A stretch of 59,763 nucleotides of DNA from an uncultured Eubacterium sp. (GTDB taxonomy: Bacteria; Bacillota; Clostridia; Lachnospirales; Lachnospiraceae): positions 1 through 59,763 of the forward strand of contig CAKRGF010000015.1 of assembly GCA_934322085.1 (NCBI GenBank), written 5' to 3'. Position 1 is the first letter of the stretch, and every line of letters begins with the position of its first letter. The position numbers and the translations under genes are program-made. Under the pieces are notes generated by a model. That model saw only the letters and a list, made by a program, of their open reading frames with translations, made no database searches and was not told where the DNA came from. Below, piece after piece: positions 27,135-35,328 of the stretch.

Positions 27135-27671
27135 TTATTCCTCCAAAAGAATCTCCTTAATCTGCTCAAGATTTTCAGCAAAATAAATTCCCTGCTGCCT
27201 TTCCTCGGTTGATAAATCCTTCTCAACCATATGCCGAAGTAAATCCCTTAAACTGTCATAATAACCGTTAAGATTATAAAGAATACACGGAGCAGCCAAA
27301 TGTCCTAACGACACTTTCGACATAATTTCCGTGATTTCTTCCAATGTACCGGTACCGCCAGGGAATGCTATAAATGCATCTCCCAGTTCAATCATCTTCG
27401 CCTTTCGTTCCGACATGTCATTTGTCACAATTAGATTTGTAACATCTTCGTACAAAAAACCTGCATCAATAAAAAACTGTGGTTCCACACCGGTAACCTT
27501 ACCCCCTGCACGCAGCACGCTTTCGGCAATTTCGCCCATCAGCCCGGATTTAGAGCCTCCGTAAACAAGCGAATTTCCACTTTCTCCAATCCATGTGCCA
27601 AGTTCTCTCACTGCATTTGCAAGTGTGTTGTCGTTTCCTTTGCTGGCTCCAAGATATACGGTAATATTCAT
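27135..27671 (-). CDS. LOG family protein
   Basis: A 178-residue Rossmann-fold protein of the LOG/TIGR00730 group, once called lysine decarboxylases. The active-site motif PGGTGTLEEITE and the N-terminal YGGSKSGLMG are present. Members hydrolyse nucleoside 5'-monophosphates with release of ribose 5-phosphate; the base used in this organism is unknown. A site GAGGAGAGG lies before the ATG. It follows a Nudix gene and a broken small gene on the same strand. Confidence 0.9.
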   Translation of the reverse strand: MNITVYLGASKGNDNTLANAVRELGTWIGESGNSLVYGGSKSGLMGEIAESVLRAGGKVTGVEPQFFIDAGFLYEDVTNLIVTNDMSERKAKMIELGDAFIAFPGGTGTLEEITEIMSKVSLGHLAAPCILYNLNGYYDSLRDLLRHMVEKDLSTEERQQGIYFAENLEQIKEILLEE

Positions 27672-27712
27672 AGATACCTCTCCTCATCATTGTATATTTT
27701 CTAGCATAAAAA

Positions 27713-27917
27713 TCATTTTTCGGCGTTTTGGCAATTTATTTTTCGGCGTTTTGGCAAATCACTTGCTCTCTCCTTCAATTCCTTTGGATTATCAAATGGA
27801 TTACAATAATATGGCTCCATCGATGTCATTCTCTCCATTGCCTGATTCACATATTCATCTTTTTCTTTACTATTAATCGTCTGCATCCTCCGTATTTTTA
27901 TATCTATATTCTGCCAT
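27713..27917 (-). pseudogene. Small gene broken by frameshifts
   Basis: An ATG at 27917, coupled to the Nudix stop through GAGGTG, starts MAEYRYKNTEDADD and stops at once. Shifted by one frame the sequence continues INSKEKDEYVNQAMERM up to DLPKRRK. A 19-nt direct repeat with period 23 (27716-27734 and 27739-27757) then shifts the end again; with one copy the frame would run to MLENIQ just before the LOG gene. The family is not recognised. Confidence 0.45.
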
Positions 27918-27919
27918 AG

Positions 27920-28411
27920 TTACACCTCATCATGCATCATGCATTCTAACGCCCTTGATGAAGCTAATGTATCTTCTCCCATTTTTAAAATATCCTCTCG
28001 ATTTACCCACTTATAATCAACAGTTTCTCCTTCTTGCAAGACAATAGAATTTTTATCACATTTGGTAACACATAAGTATTCCACAAAAAGTGAATGGTGA
28101 CCATCATGAACAACCCTTTTTAACTCTTTTAAGTCTGAACAAACAATTCCTGTCTCTTCTCTTAACTCTCTAATTGCACATTCTAACGGCGATTCTCCCT
28201 GTAATGCTGAACCACCCGCTGTCAATTCCCATTTTCCACCAAATTGTTTCTTATAATCCCTCTGCATAAGTAAATATGTACCATCCGTATGTTTCACAAC
28301 AATTTCCCCTACCAAATGATACACCCCATCTGGAATAACTTCTCCTCTTATAAGCGAACCATCGGCAATCTTATTAAAATATTTATCGTATGCATCCCAT
28401 TTTTCAATCAT
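27920..28411 (-). CDS. Nudix hydrolase
   Basis: A 163-residue hydrolase of nucleoside-diphosphate-linked compounds. The Nudix box is complete: GGSALQGESPLECAIRELRE followed by ETGI, with the Glu residues that bind the metal. The N-terminal DGVYHLVGEIVV and the strand order fit small Nudix enzymes of the NTP-cleaning or unknown-substrate type. The ATG at 28411 has AAGGAGAGG upstream. Confidence 0.9.
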   Translation of the reverse strand: MIEKWDAYDKYFNKIADGSLIRGEVIPDGVYHLVGEIVVKHTDGTYLLMQRDYKKQFGGKWELTAGGSALQGESPLECAIRELREETGIVCSDLKELKRVVHDGHHSLFVEYLCVTKCDKNSIVLQEGETVDYKWVNREDILKMGEDTLASSRALECMMHDEV

Positions 28412-28532
28412 AAACACCCTCTCCTTCTGTATAACTAAATTACACCTGATTCCCCCTCATTTTACCACAACACCATAATTCAGAAAAGTAACAAATGCAG
28501 CTCTTTCCGCAAATTTTCATTGCCGATTTATT

Positions 28533-28597
28533 GGAAGTCCAGTAAAACGCCTCGCACAAGAGGTACAAATTTATTTGAGATATTTTACGGAACTTCC
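28533..28597 (+). promoter_or_regulatory. Inverted repeat upstream of the GH3 gene
   Basis: GGAAGTccaGTAAAA (28533-28547) pairs with TTTTACggaACTTCC (28583-28597), and a small CCTC/GAGG hairpin lies inside. A -10-like TATACT follows near 28616-28621, so the repeat lies directly upstream of or over the promoter and may bind a regulator. Confidence 0.35.
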
Positions 28598-28669
28598 CAA
28601 AAACCACCACCTATGCTATACTAATCTCAAGATGTTTTGGACGATTTTACAAGTAAAAGGAGGTATTTC

Positions 28670-30817
28670 ATGAACCAGGAAAACATCATTTCCAAACTCA
28701 CTCTGGAAGAAAAAATAGCGATGATTCACGCCGCCGGACTTTTCCGTTCCGGTGCAGTGAAACGACTTAATATTCCTTCGCTTGTTATGTCGGATGGACC
28801 AAGCGGAGTTCGTCAGGAATTTGAAAATGACAGTTGGACGCCAATTGATGATACAACGGATTTCGTAAGTTGGCTGCCAAGTAATACGTGTCTTTGCACC
28901 ACGTGGAATCCTAACCTTGCCCGTAAATTTGGCGAAGTGTTAGGGGATGAGGCACGCGGACGAGGAAAAGATGTCATTTTAGCACCCGGCATCAACATCA
29001 AACGGACTCCTCTGTGTGGAAGAAACTTTGAATATATGAGCGAGGATCCATACCTTACCGGACGTATGGCAGTTCCTTTGGTGCAGGGAATCCAGTCACA
29101 GGATGTAGCTGCCTGTGTGAAACATTTTGCCCTGAATAATCAGGAGTGTGACCGATTAAGTGTCGATACCAAAGTCGATGATAAAACACTTTTTGAATTA
29201 TATCTGCCGGCATTTTATGATGCATTAATGGAAGGTGGCTCGTATAGTGTGATGGGTGCCTACAATAAATATGACGGCGAATTTTGCTGTGAAAATGCAA
29301 CGCTTTTAAAAAAGATTCTGCGTGATTTATGGCACTATGATGGGGTTACAATTTCTGACTGGGGCGGCGTTCACAACACGGAAAAAACCGCTCTAAACGG
29401 GGTTGATATGGAAATGTCCGTCACACCGGATTTTGACGATTATAAGTTAGCAAATCCACTTCTCGAAAAAGTAAAATCTAAAAGAATCGACGAATCTGTA
29501 ATTGATGAGCGAATTGGGCGGATTTTAACAATGATGGAGCGGATTAAGCTCGGTGACAAAACAAGAAATAAAGGCTGCACAAACACAAAAGAACATCAGC
29601 AGACCATTCAGCAGATTGCGGAAGAAGGAATTGTCCTGTTAAAAAATGACACGGCACATCTCCCGCTTTCCAAAGAAACAAAGAAAATTCTTGTCCTTGG
29701 CGATAACGCCAAAAGAACACATGCTGCCGGCGGTGGAAGCGCGGAAATCAAAGCACTTTATGATATTTCTCCACTGCTTGGCATGCGTATGGTGCTCGGC
29801 GGTGATGCACAAATTGACTGGCTGCCGGGTTATTACGTGGATAATGAAAAACATGTAGCCGGTGAAGTCGACTGGCAGGCAGAAAGTCTGGATGTGGATT
29901 ATACAACAGACCGCGGAAAAGAACAGTTTGACAAAGAAATCCGCCCGACACGTGAGAAGTATCTGCAAGAGGCCCTGGATGCCTGTCCTTCCTACGATGA
30001 AGTCATCTTTATCGGTGGGTTAAACCACGCTTATGACGTCGAAGGATTTGACCGCCCGGACATGACACTTCCGTATGGACAAAACGAAGTCATTGAGGCT
30101 TTGACAGAAAAATGTAAAAATCTCACCGTGGTACTGATCAACGGCGGTCCGGTTGAAATGCCATGGATTAATAAAGTAAACTCACTGATTCAGACAAGCT
30201 ACTGTGGCATGCATGGCGGACTTGCTTTAGCACGAGTTCTCTTTGGCGAGGTAAATCCATCCGGACACTTGGCAGAAACCTATCCGGTTCACCTTTGTGA
30301 TACACCGACCGAAAAATTCAAATCCTATCCTGGTACAGTGGATAATTCCGGTCAGCGTCATGTGGAATACACAGAAAAATTAATGGTTGGCTACCGCTAT
30401 TATGAAACCGAAGAAATTCCGGTTCTCTTCCCATTTGGATACGGTCTTAGCTACACAACCTTTGATTTGCACGATTTTTCCATTGAGAAGACTGAAGATG
30501 GAACTGTTTGCTGCCACTGCCAAATTACAAACACCGGAAACAGGGCAGGTGCACAGACCGTTCAGCTCTACGTCGGCATCCCGGAAGAAGGACAGCCCAA
30601 AAAACAATTGAAGGCATTCAAAAAGGTGGCACTCGCCCCACAGGAAACAAAACATGTTTCCCTCTGCCTAGAAAAAAAGGACTTTGCCACCTATAACTGT
30701 AAAAATCAAACCTTTGCGATAAACGAAGGTACCTATTCCTTATGGGCTGGTACTTCGGTAAAAGATATTTACTATCAATCCGAAGTCACTCTTTCCCAGA
30801 GCGGAATCGTAAAATAA
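28670..30817 (+). CDS. GH3 family beta-glucosidase or beta-xylosidase
   Basis: A 715-residue intracellular glycoside hydrolase; no signal peptide is seen. The N-terminal barrel carries the catalytic nucleophile Asp in VTISDWGGVH, and the loops KHFALN and RNFEYMSEDP bind the sugar. The second alpha/beta domain and a C-terminal fibronectin III-like domain (FPFGYGLSYTTF onward) are complete. The ATG at 28670 has AGGAGG upstream. It converges with the GH31 gene, and their 3' ends overlap by 43 nt. Together they would cut oligosaccharides taken into the cell. Confidence 0.92.
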   Translation: MNQENIISKLTLEEKIAMIHAAGLFRSGAVKRLNIPSLVMSDGPSGVRQEFENDSWTPIDDTTDFVSWLPSNTCLCTTWNPNLARKFGEVLGDEARGRGKDVILAPGINIKRTPLCGRNFEYMSEDPYLTGRMAVPLVQGIQSQDVAACVKHFALNNQECDRLSVDTKVDDKTLFELYLPAFYDALMEGGSYSVMGAYNKYDGEFCCENATLLKKILRDLWHYDGVTISDWGGVHNTEKTALNGVDMEMSVTPDFDDYKLANPLLEKVKSKRIDESVIDERIGRILTMMERIKLGDKTRNKGCTNTKEHQQTIQQIAEEGIVLLKNDTAHLPLSKETKKILVLGDNAKRTHAAGGGSAEIKALYDISPLLGMRMVLGGDAQIDWLPGYYVDNEKHVAGEVDWQAESLDVDYTTDRGKEQFDKEIRPTREKYLQEALDACPSYDEVIFIGGLNHAYDVEGFDRPDMTLPYGQNEVIEALTEKCKNLTVVLINGGPVEMPWINKVNSLIQTSYCGMHGGLALARVLFGEVNPSGHLAETYPVHLCDTPTEKFKSYPGTVDNSGQRHVEYTEKLMVGYRYYETEEIPVLFPFGYGLSYTTFDLHDFSIEKTEDGTVCCHCQITNTGNRAGAQTVQLYVGIPEEGQPKKQLKAFKKVALAPQETKHVSLCLEKKDFATYNCKNQTFAINEGTYSLWAGTSVKDIYYQSEVTLSQSGIVK

Positions 30818-32805
30818 TCAACCGTTTCCGTTATCCAAAGTGCACCCTGTCTGGTTTCACCGGTGAAATAATTTTTCCACTGTCCCTGTGGAAGGTAATA
30901 CGTCACTTCACCGGTCTCGTCCATGACAGGAGCCACCAGATAGCGGTCACCAAGCATATATTGACGGTCTAAGAAACCACACACCGGGTCCTCCGGGAAC
31001 TCTAACACCATTGCCCGCACAAGAGGAATTCCGGTCGCGTGGTTTTCTTTTGCCTTTTCCAGCAAATATGGCAAAAGTTTTTGCTTTACCAAAACGAAAT
31101 GACGCAATACCTTTGTTGCCTCATCATCGTAAAGCCACGGCACACGATAAGAACCGCTTCCGTGAAGTCTAGAATGACTCGATAAAAGTCCAAATGCCAC
31201 CCATCTCTTGTAAACATCCGGTGTAGACGTATCTTCAAAACCGCCAATATCATGACTCCAATACCCATACCCGGACATCGTAAGCGAAAGTCCGCCACGC
31301 AGACTTTCTGCCATCGATTCATATCTTGCAAAGCAGTCGCCGCCCCAGTGAACCGGAAACTTTTGTCCACCACTCGTTCCACTTCTGGCAAATACAACCG
31401 CATCCTCTTCCCCCTTAACACGTTTTATCGTCTCAAAAACTGTCTCATTGTAAAGATAGGAATAAAAATTATGCATTTTCTTTGGATCCGAACCATCAAA
31501 ATAACGCACATTTTCATCCGGAATCCGCTCTCCGAAATCCGTTTTGAAGCAATCCACACCCATCTCTAACAATGCCGTCAGTTTTTCCTGATACCACGCT
31601 TTTGCTTCGGGATTTGTAAAATCGACAATTGCCATACCGGCCTGCCATTTATCCCACTGCCAGACATCACCATTTTCCTTATGCAGAAAATATCCTTTTT
31701 CCGCTCCTTCTAAAAACAATTCCGATGCCTGTGCAATATACGGATTAATCCATACACACACTTTAATTCCCTTGTCATGAATTCTGGAAAGCATTCCCTT
31801 TGCATCTGGGAAAACCTCCTTGTCCCAGAAAAAATTACACCAATGATATCCCTGCATCCAAAAGCAGTCAAAATGAAATACAGAAATCGGGATTCCCTCT
31901 TTTTCCATCGCCTCAATCGTACTCATCACGGTAGTCTCATCATAATTTGTCACAAAAGAGGTCGACAGCCACAAGCCAAAACTCCATTCTGGGGGAAGTG
32001 CCGGTTTCCCGGTCAGTTCCGTATAAAGGGAAAGTGCTTTCTTCATCGTACCCCCACCGAAATAGTAAAAATCAAGTCCTTCTCCCGGAACAGAAAATGC
32101 CGTTTTTTCCACACGCTCCGTACCAATCTCAAAGGACACCCTTTCCGGATGATTCACAAAAATTCCATAACCACGGTTCGACAGATAGAATGGAACATTT
32201 TTATAAGCAAGTTCGGAAGAAGTTCCTCCATCCTCATTCCACATATCAATACTTTGTCCATTCTTTACAAATGGACCAAACTGCTCTCCCAGACCATAAA
32301 TCATTTCACCCACCGAAAGCCCGGTCGCCCCACGCATATAAGAAGCCTCTGCCTGCTCCTCATAGAGAAGTACTCCGCTGTCGCCGGTACGAATATACGA
32401 GAAATCTTCCCCCGTCATTTTTGTCATACGTTTTCCTGCGCAGAAAAATTCCATGCCAAATGGTTTTTTCGTAATCTGCAGTTCATTCTCACCGCTTTTT
32501 AAAACAAAGCCATTCTCTGTCTCCTCACAGGCAAGTGGCTGCAAATTTTTTTGTACGACAAAAGAAGGCGTTTTCTTTTTTACCCCCTCATAATGATTTA
32601 CCACAATATGAAAAACACCTTCCCGCGCCACGGAAATATGAAACGTAAGCACAACACCATCCAGAGTCATACCTCGGTTTGCAATTTCGCGGTGTGGCGC
32701 CAAAAAGGTCAATTCATGTTCTGTTTTATGCCACTCATAAATCTGTGCCGGCGAATACACCGAAACACCTTTTTTCTTTTCCCAGTGTCCATTAAAAAAT
32801 TTCAT
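30775..32805 (-). CDS. GH31 alpha-xylosidase or alpha-glucosidase, YicI-like
   Basis: A 676-residue glycoside hydrolase. The catalytic nucleophile is Asp in FKTDFGE, the motif of YicI-type alpha-xylosidases, and the acid/base Asp is expected in the downstream SHDIGGFE region. The N-terminal beta-sandwich and barrel are complete; no signal peptide is present. It would release xylose from xyloglucan oligosaccharides, or glucose from related ones. Two unrecognised small genes lie just upstream on the same strand, 18 nt away, and probably share the transcript. Confidence 0.9.
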   Translation of the reverse strand: MKFFNGHWEKKKGVSVYSPAQIYEWHKTEHELTFLAPHREIANRGMTLDGVVLTFHISVAREGVFHIVVNHYEGVKKKTPSFVVQKNLQPLACEETENGFVLKSGENELQITKKPFGMEFFCAGKRMTKMTGEDFSYIRTGDSGVLLYEEQAEASYMRGATGLSVGEMIYGLGEQFGPFVKNGQSIDMWNEDGGTSSELAYKNVPFYLSNRGYGIFVNHPERVSFEIGTERVEKTAFSVPGEGLDFYYFGGGTMKKALSLYTELTGKPALPPEWSFGLWLSTSFVTNYDETTVMSTIEAMEKEGIPISVFHFDCFWMQGYHWCNFFWDKEVFPDAKGMLSRIHDKGIKVCVWINPYIAQASELFLEGAEKGYFLHKENGDVWQWDKWQAGMAIVDFTNPEAKAWYQEKLTALLEMGVDCFKTDFGERIPDENVRYFDGSDPKKMHNFYSYLYNETVFETIKRVKGEEDAVVFARSGTSGGQKFPVHWGGDCFARYESMAESLRGGLSLTMSGYGYWSHDIGGFEDTSTPDVYKRWVAFGLLSSHSRLHGSGSYRVPWLYDDEATKVLRHFVLVKQKLLPYLLEKAKENHATGIPLVRAMVLEFPEDPVCGFLDRQYMLGDRYLVAPVMDETGEVTYYLPQGQWKNYFTGETRQGALWITETVDYFTIPLWERVTSD

Positions 32806-32823
32806 CTTATGCCCTTTCCTTTC

Positions 32824-33105
32824 TTACTTTTTCTGCTGCCTTGCCACAACATTTTTCATCATTTCCACCTTTGCCTTCTCCTGCGGACTCATATTTCTTG
32901 TCAGAATCTCAAGCAGCACTTTCGATTCTTCCGGTGAAAAAGATAAATTATGGTTTTTCAATTTCGTCGTCGCCGCCATCAAAAGCGGTGCCGCGTCTTT
33001 CATGCTTTTGCCCTGCATGTTCTCAGCCAGTTCCTTCATTACCTGCAATTTTACCGGATGCATTGTTTTAAAAATGTCATACTCGTCAAACATCGATGTG
33101 CTCAT
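32824..33105 (-). CDS. Unrecognised small helical protein
   Basis: A 93-residue, mostly helical, charged protein without membrane span or cysteine. Its middle part (KLQVMKELAENMQGKSMKDA) and last part (ILTRNMSPQEKAKVEMMKNV) look like amphipathic helices. The ATG at 33105 has AGGAAG upstream and overlaps the end of the preceding gene by 20 nt, indicating translational coupling. I do not recognise the family. It is placed between its partner gene and GH31. Confidence 0.65.
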   Translation of the reverse strand: MSTSMFDEYDIFKTMHPVKLQVMKELAENMQGKSMKDAAPLLMAATTKLKNHNLSFSPEESKVLLEILTRNMSPQEKAKVEMMKNVVARQQKK

Positions 33106-33511
33106 TGTCTTCTTCCTCTCCCTCATTTTCCGCTTGTTCGGGCTGTTCCACAGAAGCTGCCTGCATCATTTCCATCATAGAAGAAATCATTTCAAAATCC
33201 TTTTGACTCTCCTCCGGCATAAGCATCTTTAACATTTCAAATGGATTTTCCGTGCCTTCTGCCCCCGATGCCTCATTTGCCTTCTGCATTTCACGCATCA
33301 TGCGAAACAAATCCATCATATGGCGCATCTGAAAAAAGGACATCACAGAATCCATCATCTTCCGCTCTCTGCCGCAGGTCAAAGGATGAATTGCCTGAAG
33401 CAATCCCTCTACATCAATGAGTTCTCCCTCCGATACATCAAAAAATGGGATTGCCACTTTTAATACCTGTACACTTCTTGTATTATGCATTCGGCTATCC
33501 CATTTCATCAT
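33086..33511 (-). CDS. Unrecognised Met-rich protein with acidic tail
   Basis: A 141-residue protein. The N-terminal half contains VQVLKVAIPFFDVSEGELID; the centre is rich in methionine and aromatic residues (MMDSVMSFFQMRHMMDLFRM); the last 25 residues are nearly all acidic. It could be a helical oligomer or a peripheral membrane protein. Its stop is overlapped by the next gene, so the two were probably kept as a pair. No family is recognised. It follows luxS on the same strand. Confidence 0.65.
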   Translation of the reverse strand: MMKWDSRMHNTRSVQVLKVAIPFFDVSEGELIDVEGLLQAIHPLTCGRERKMMDSVMSFFQMRHMMDLFRMMREMQKANEASGAEGTENPFEMLKMLMPEESQKDFEMISSMMEMMQAASVEQPEQAENEGEEEDNEHIDV

Positions 33512-33599
33512 CTCAGACCCCGCCTTCAAACAAACGAACTACATTTCCTGTATATCCTATGCTCAAAGTGTGAAGCCTATTCCTTTTTTTATGGTCTGA

Positions 33600-34073
33600 T
33601 TAATATTTCAGACGGTCCGGTGTAATTCCGGTCAAAACATGGTCTAAATATTTTTCTGCGAGATATTTTGCCATCGGCAGATTCTGGTCTAAATAATTGC
33701 CACACGCCTCCGGTGCTGCACCCGGAATCTCGCCCTCAAAATGACAGACAAACTCAAACATTTCACGAAGCAGTGAGATAATATCTTCCGATTCATAGTC
33801 ACCGGCAAGCAAAAGATAAAAACCGGTACGGCATCCCATCGGACCAAAATAAATAATCTTATCGCCCCATTCTTCATGATTCCGCAAAAAGGTTGCCCCC
33901 AGATGCTCTAACGTATGAATCTCAGCCGTATTCATCACCGGCTCAAAATTCGGTCTTGTCATACGAATATCAAATGTTGTTACCACATCATGTCCGGTAC
34001 TGTCTTTTCTGCTTACATAAACTCCCGGCAGAAGTCTTTTGTGGTCCACGGTAAAACTCTTAATTGTTTCCAT
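33600..34073 (-). CDS. luxS: S-ribosylhomocysteine lyase LuxS
   Basis: A 157-residue metalloenzyme that splits S-ribosylhomocysteine into homocysteine and the precursor of autoinducer-2. The metal-binding motif HTLEHL is complete, and GPMGCRTGFY carries the catalytic cysteine. The start at 34073 has AAGGAGG upstream. It completes the activated methyl cycle and may also feed AI-2 signalling. It lies after the CDP-glycerol genes on the same strand. Confidence 0.96.
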   Translation of the reverse strand: METIKSFTVDHKRLLPGVYVSRKDSTGHDVVTTFDIRMTRPNFEPVMNTAEIHTLEHLGATFLRNHEEWGDKIIYFGPMGCRTGFYLLLAGDYESEDIISLLREMFEFVCHFEGEIPGAAPEACGNYLDQNLPMAKYLAEKYLDHVLTGITPDRLKY

Positions 34074-34097
34074 TACAAAATGCCTCCTTCGCTGCAA

Positions 34098-35306
34098 TTA
34101 CTCATAATAAACGTCTATTCGTTTGCTTGGAATCAACTGCTTCATCAAATGTAAAACACGGCTTGCCGCCCTGCCATCATCGATGGAATTATATTTTTTC
34201 TTGAACTTTTCATACCTCTGTGCATAAACCGAATAATCATACGAGTGGATATCCTCAATCAACTCATCCGTCGTTGTTGAAATCGGTCCCGGCATCTCTT
34301 TGCTGTAACTGAAATAAAATCCACGAAGTTCATTTTTGTATTTATAAAAATCGTAAGCAAAGAAAAACATCGGACGGTTTAAGATACTATAATCAAACAT
34401 TACGGAAGAATAATCCGTAATTAGTATATCGGACACCAAAAACAACTCTGCAATATCGCGGCTCTGGTCAAAATGATAAATAAATCCCTCATACGGCGAC
34501 CAGTCAATCGCATCCATAATCAGATAATGGTATTTGACAATCATAATGTACTCATCGCCCAGTTCTTTTTGCAGTTTTTCAAAAGAAATCTGTGGGCGGA
34601 ACTCGTATTTATCATCTTCTGAAAATTCGTCGTCACGCCAGGTTGGTGCATACAAAATAATTTTTTTATCCTCAGGAAGTCCTAATTTTCTCTTAAAACT
34701 TCGAATTCCCTCTGTCGTATTTTCCCGGAACAATATATCATTTCTCGGATATCCATATTCCAGCATTTCTTTATGAAAATCAAATGCCCGCCGAAATGTC
34801 TCCGACGAAAATGGATTCTGTGATATCAAAAAGTCCCATGTGTGAACGTTTTTCGTGAAATGTTCTTTGTAGGAATCAATGTCACTCTCACCCACCATGA
34901 ATACATCTTCCATATCCAGTGCCAGCTTTTTGAGCGGCGTTCCGTGCCAGGTCTGAATATAATAGGTACCCTTGCGGCGAAGCAAAAACTCCGGCTGTCT
35001 CGTATCAAACACCCACACTTTCGCCGTCGCCATGTAGTACAGATAGCGCAGACGTCCATATCGCACCTGTCTGCTCATCCCGGGAATATTATACTTTTCA
35101 TTCTCGTAAAACCAAATACAATCCCAACTCAAATCATATCCATTTGCCATGAGATATTCGTAAATGTGTTTCGGATTTCCAGAATAACTTTTTCCAAGGC
35201 TGCTGTCAAAAACAATGCGATTTTGTTTTACCGGGCACAGATTGCACATTAAGTAATAAAACAAAACGACAATCTGTTTTACCAAATGATAAATTCCTTT
35301 ACGCAC
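34098..35306 (-). CDS. CDP-glycerol glycerophosphotransferase family protein
   Basis: A 402-residue membrane-associated enzyme of the TagB/TagF family, adding glycerol phosphate or a related unit to a surface polymer. The typical QTWHGTPLKKL, GYPRND, LYAPTWRD and TDYSSVMFDY motifs are present, and the hydrophobic N-terminal helix suits membrane binding. A GTG at 35306 with AAGGAGG upstream is the start. It follows the larger GT2-fused homologue by 22 nt. Whether the product is a teichoic acid or another glycerol-phosphate polymer is not shown here, since no tagD or flippase gene is nearby. Confidence 0.9.
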   Translation of the reverse strand: MRKGIYHLVKQIVVLFYYLMCNLCPVKQNRIVFDSSLGKSYSGNPKHIYEYLMANGYDLSWDCIWFYENEKYNIPGMSRQVRYGRLRYLYYMATAKVWVFDTRQPEFLLRRKGTYYIQTWHGTPLKKLALDMEDVFMVGESDIDSYKEHFTKNVHTWDFLISQNPFSSETFRRAFDFHKEMLEYGYPRNDILFRENTTEGIRSFKRKLGLPEDKKIILYAPTWRDDEFSEDDKYEFRPQISFEKLQKELGDEYIMIVKYHYLIMDAIDWSPYEGFIYHFDQSRDIAELFLVSDILITDYSSVMFDYSILNRPMFFFAYDFYKYKNELRGFYFSYSKEMPGPISTTTDELIEDIHSYDYSVYAQRYEKFKKKYNSIDDGRAASRVLHLMKQLIPSKRIDVYYE

Positions 35307-35328
35307 GGTATTCCTCCTTGTAGCTTAC

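Noticed and set aside
31777..32502. A 241-codon open frame on the plus strand
   Set aside because: It is antisense to the GH31 gene and rich in His and Pro as expected for a shadow frame; no start signal.
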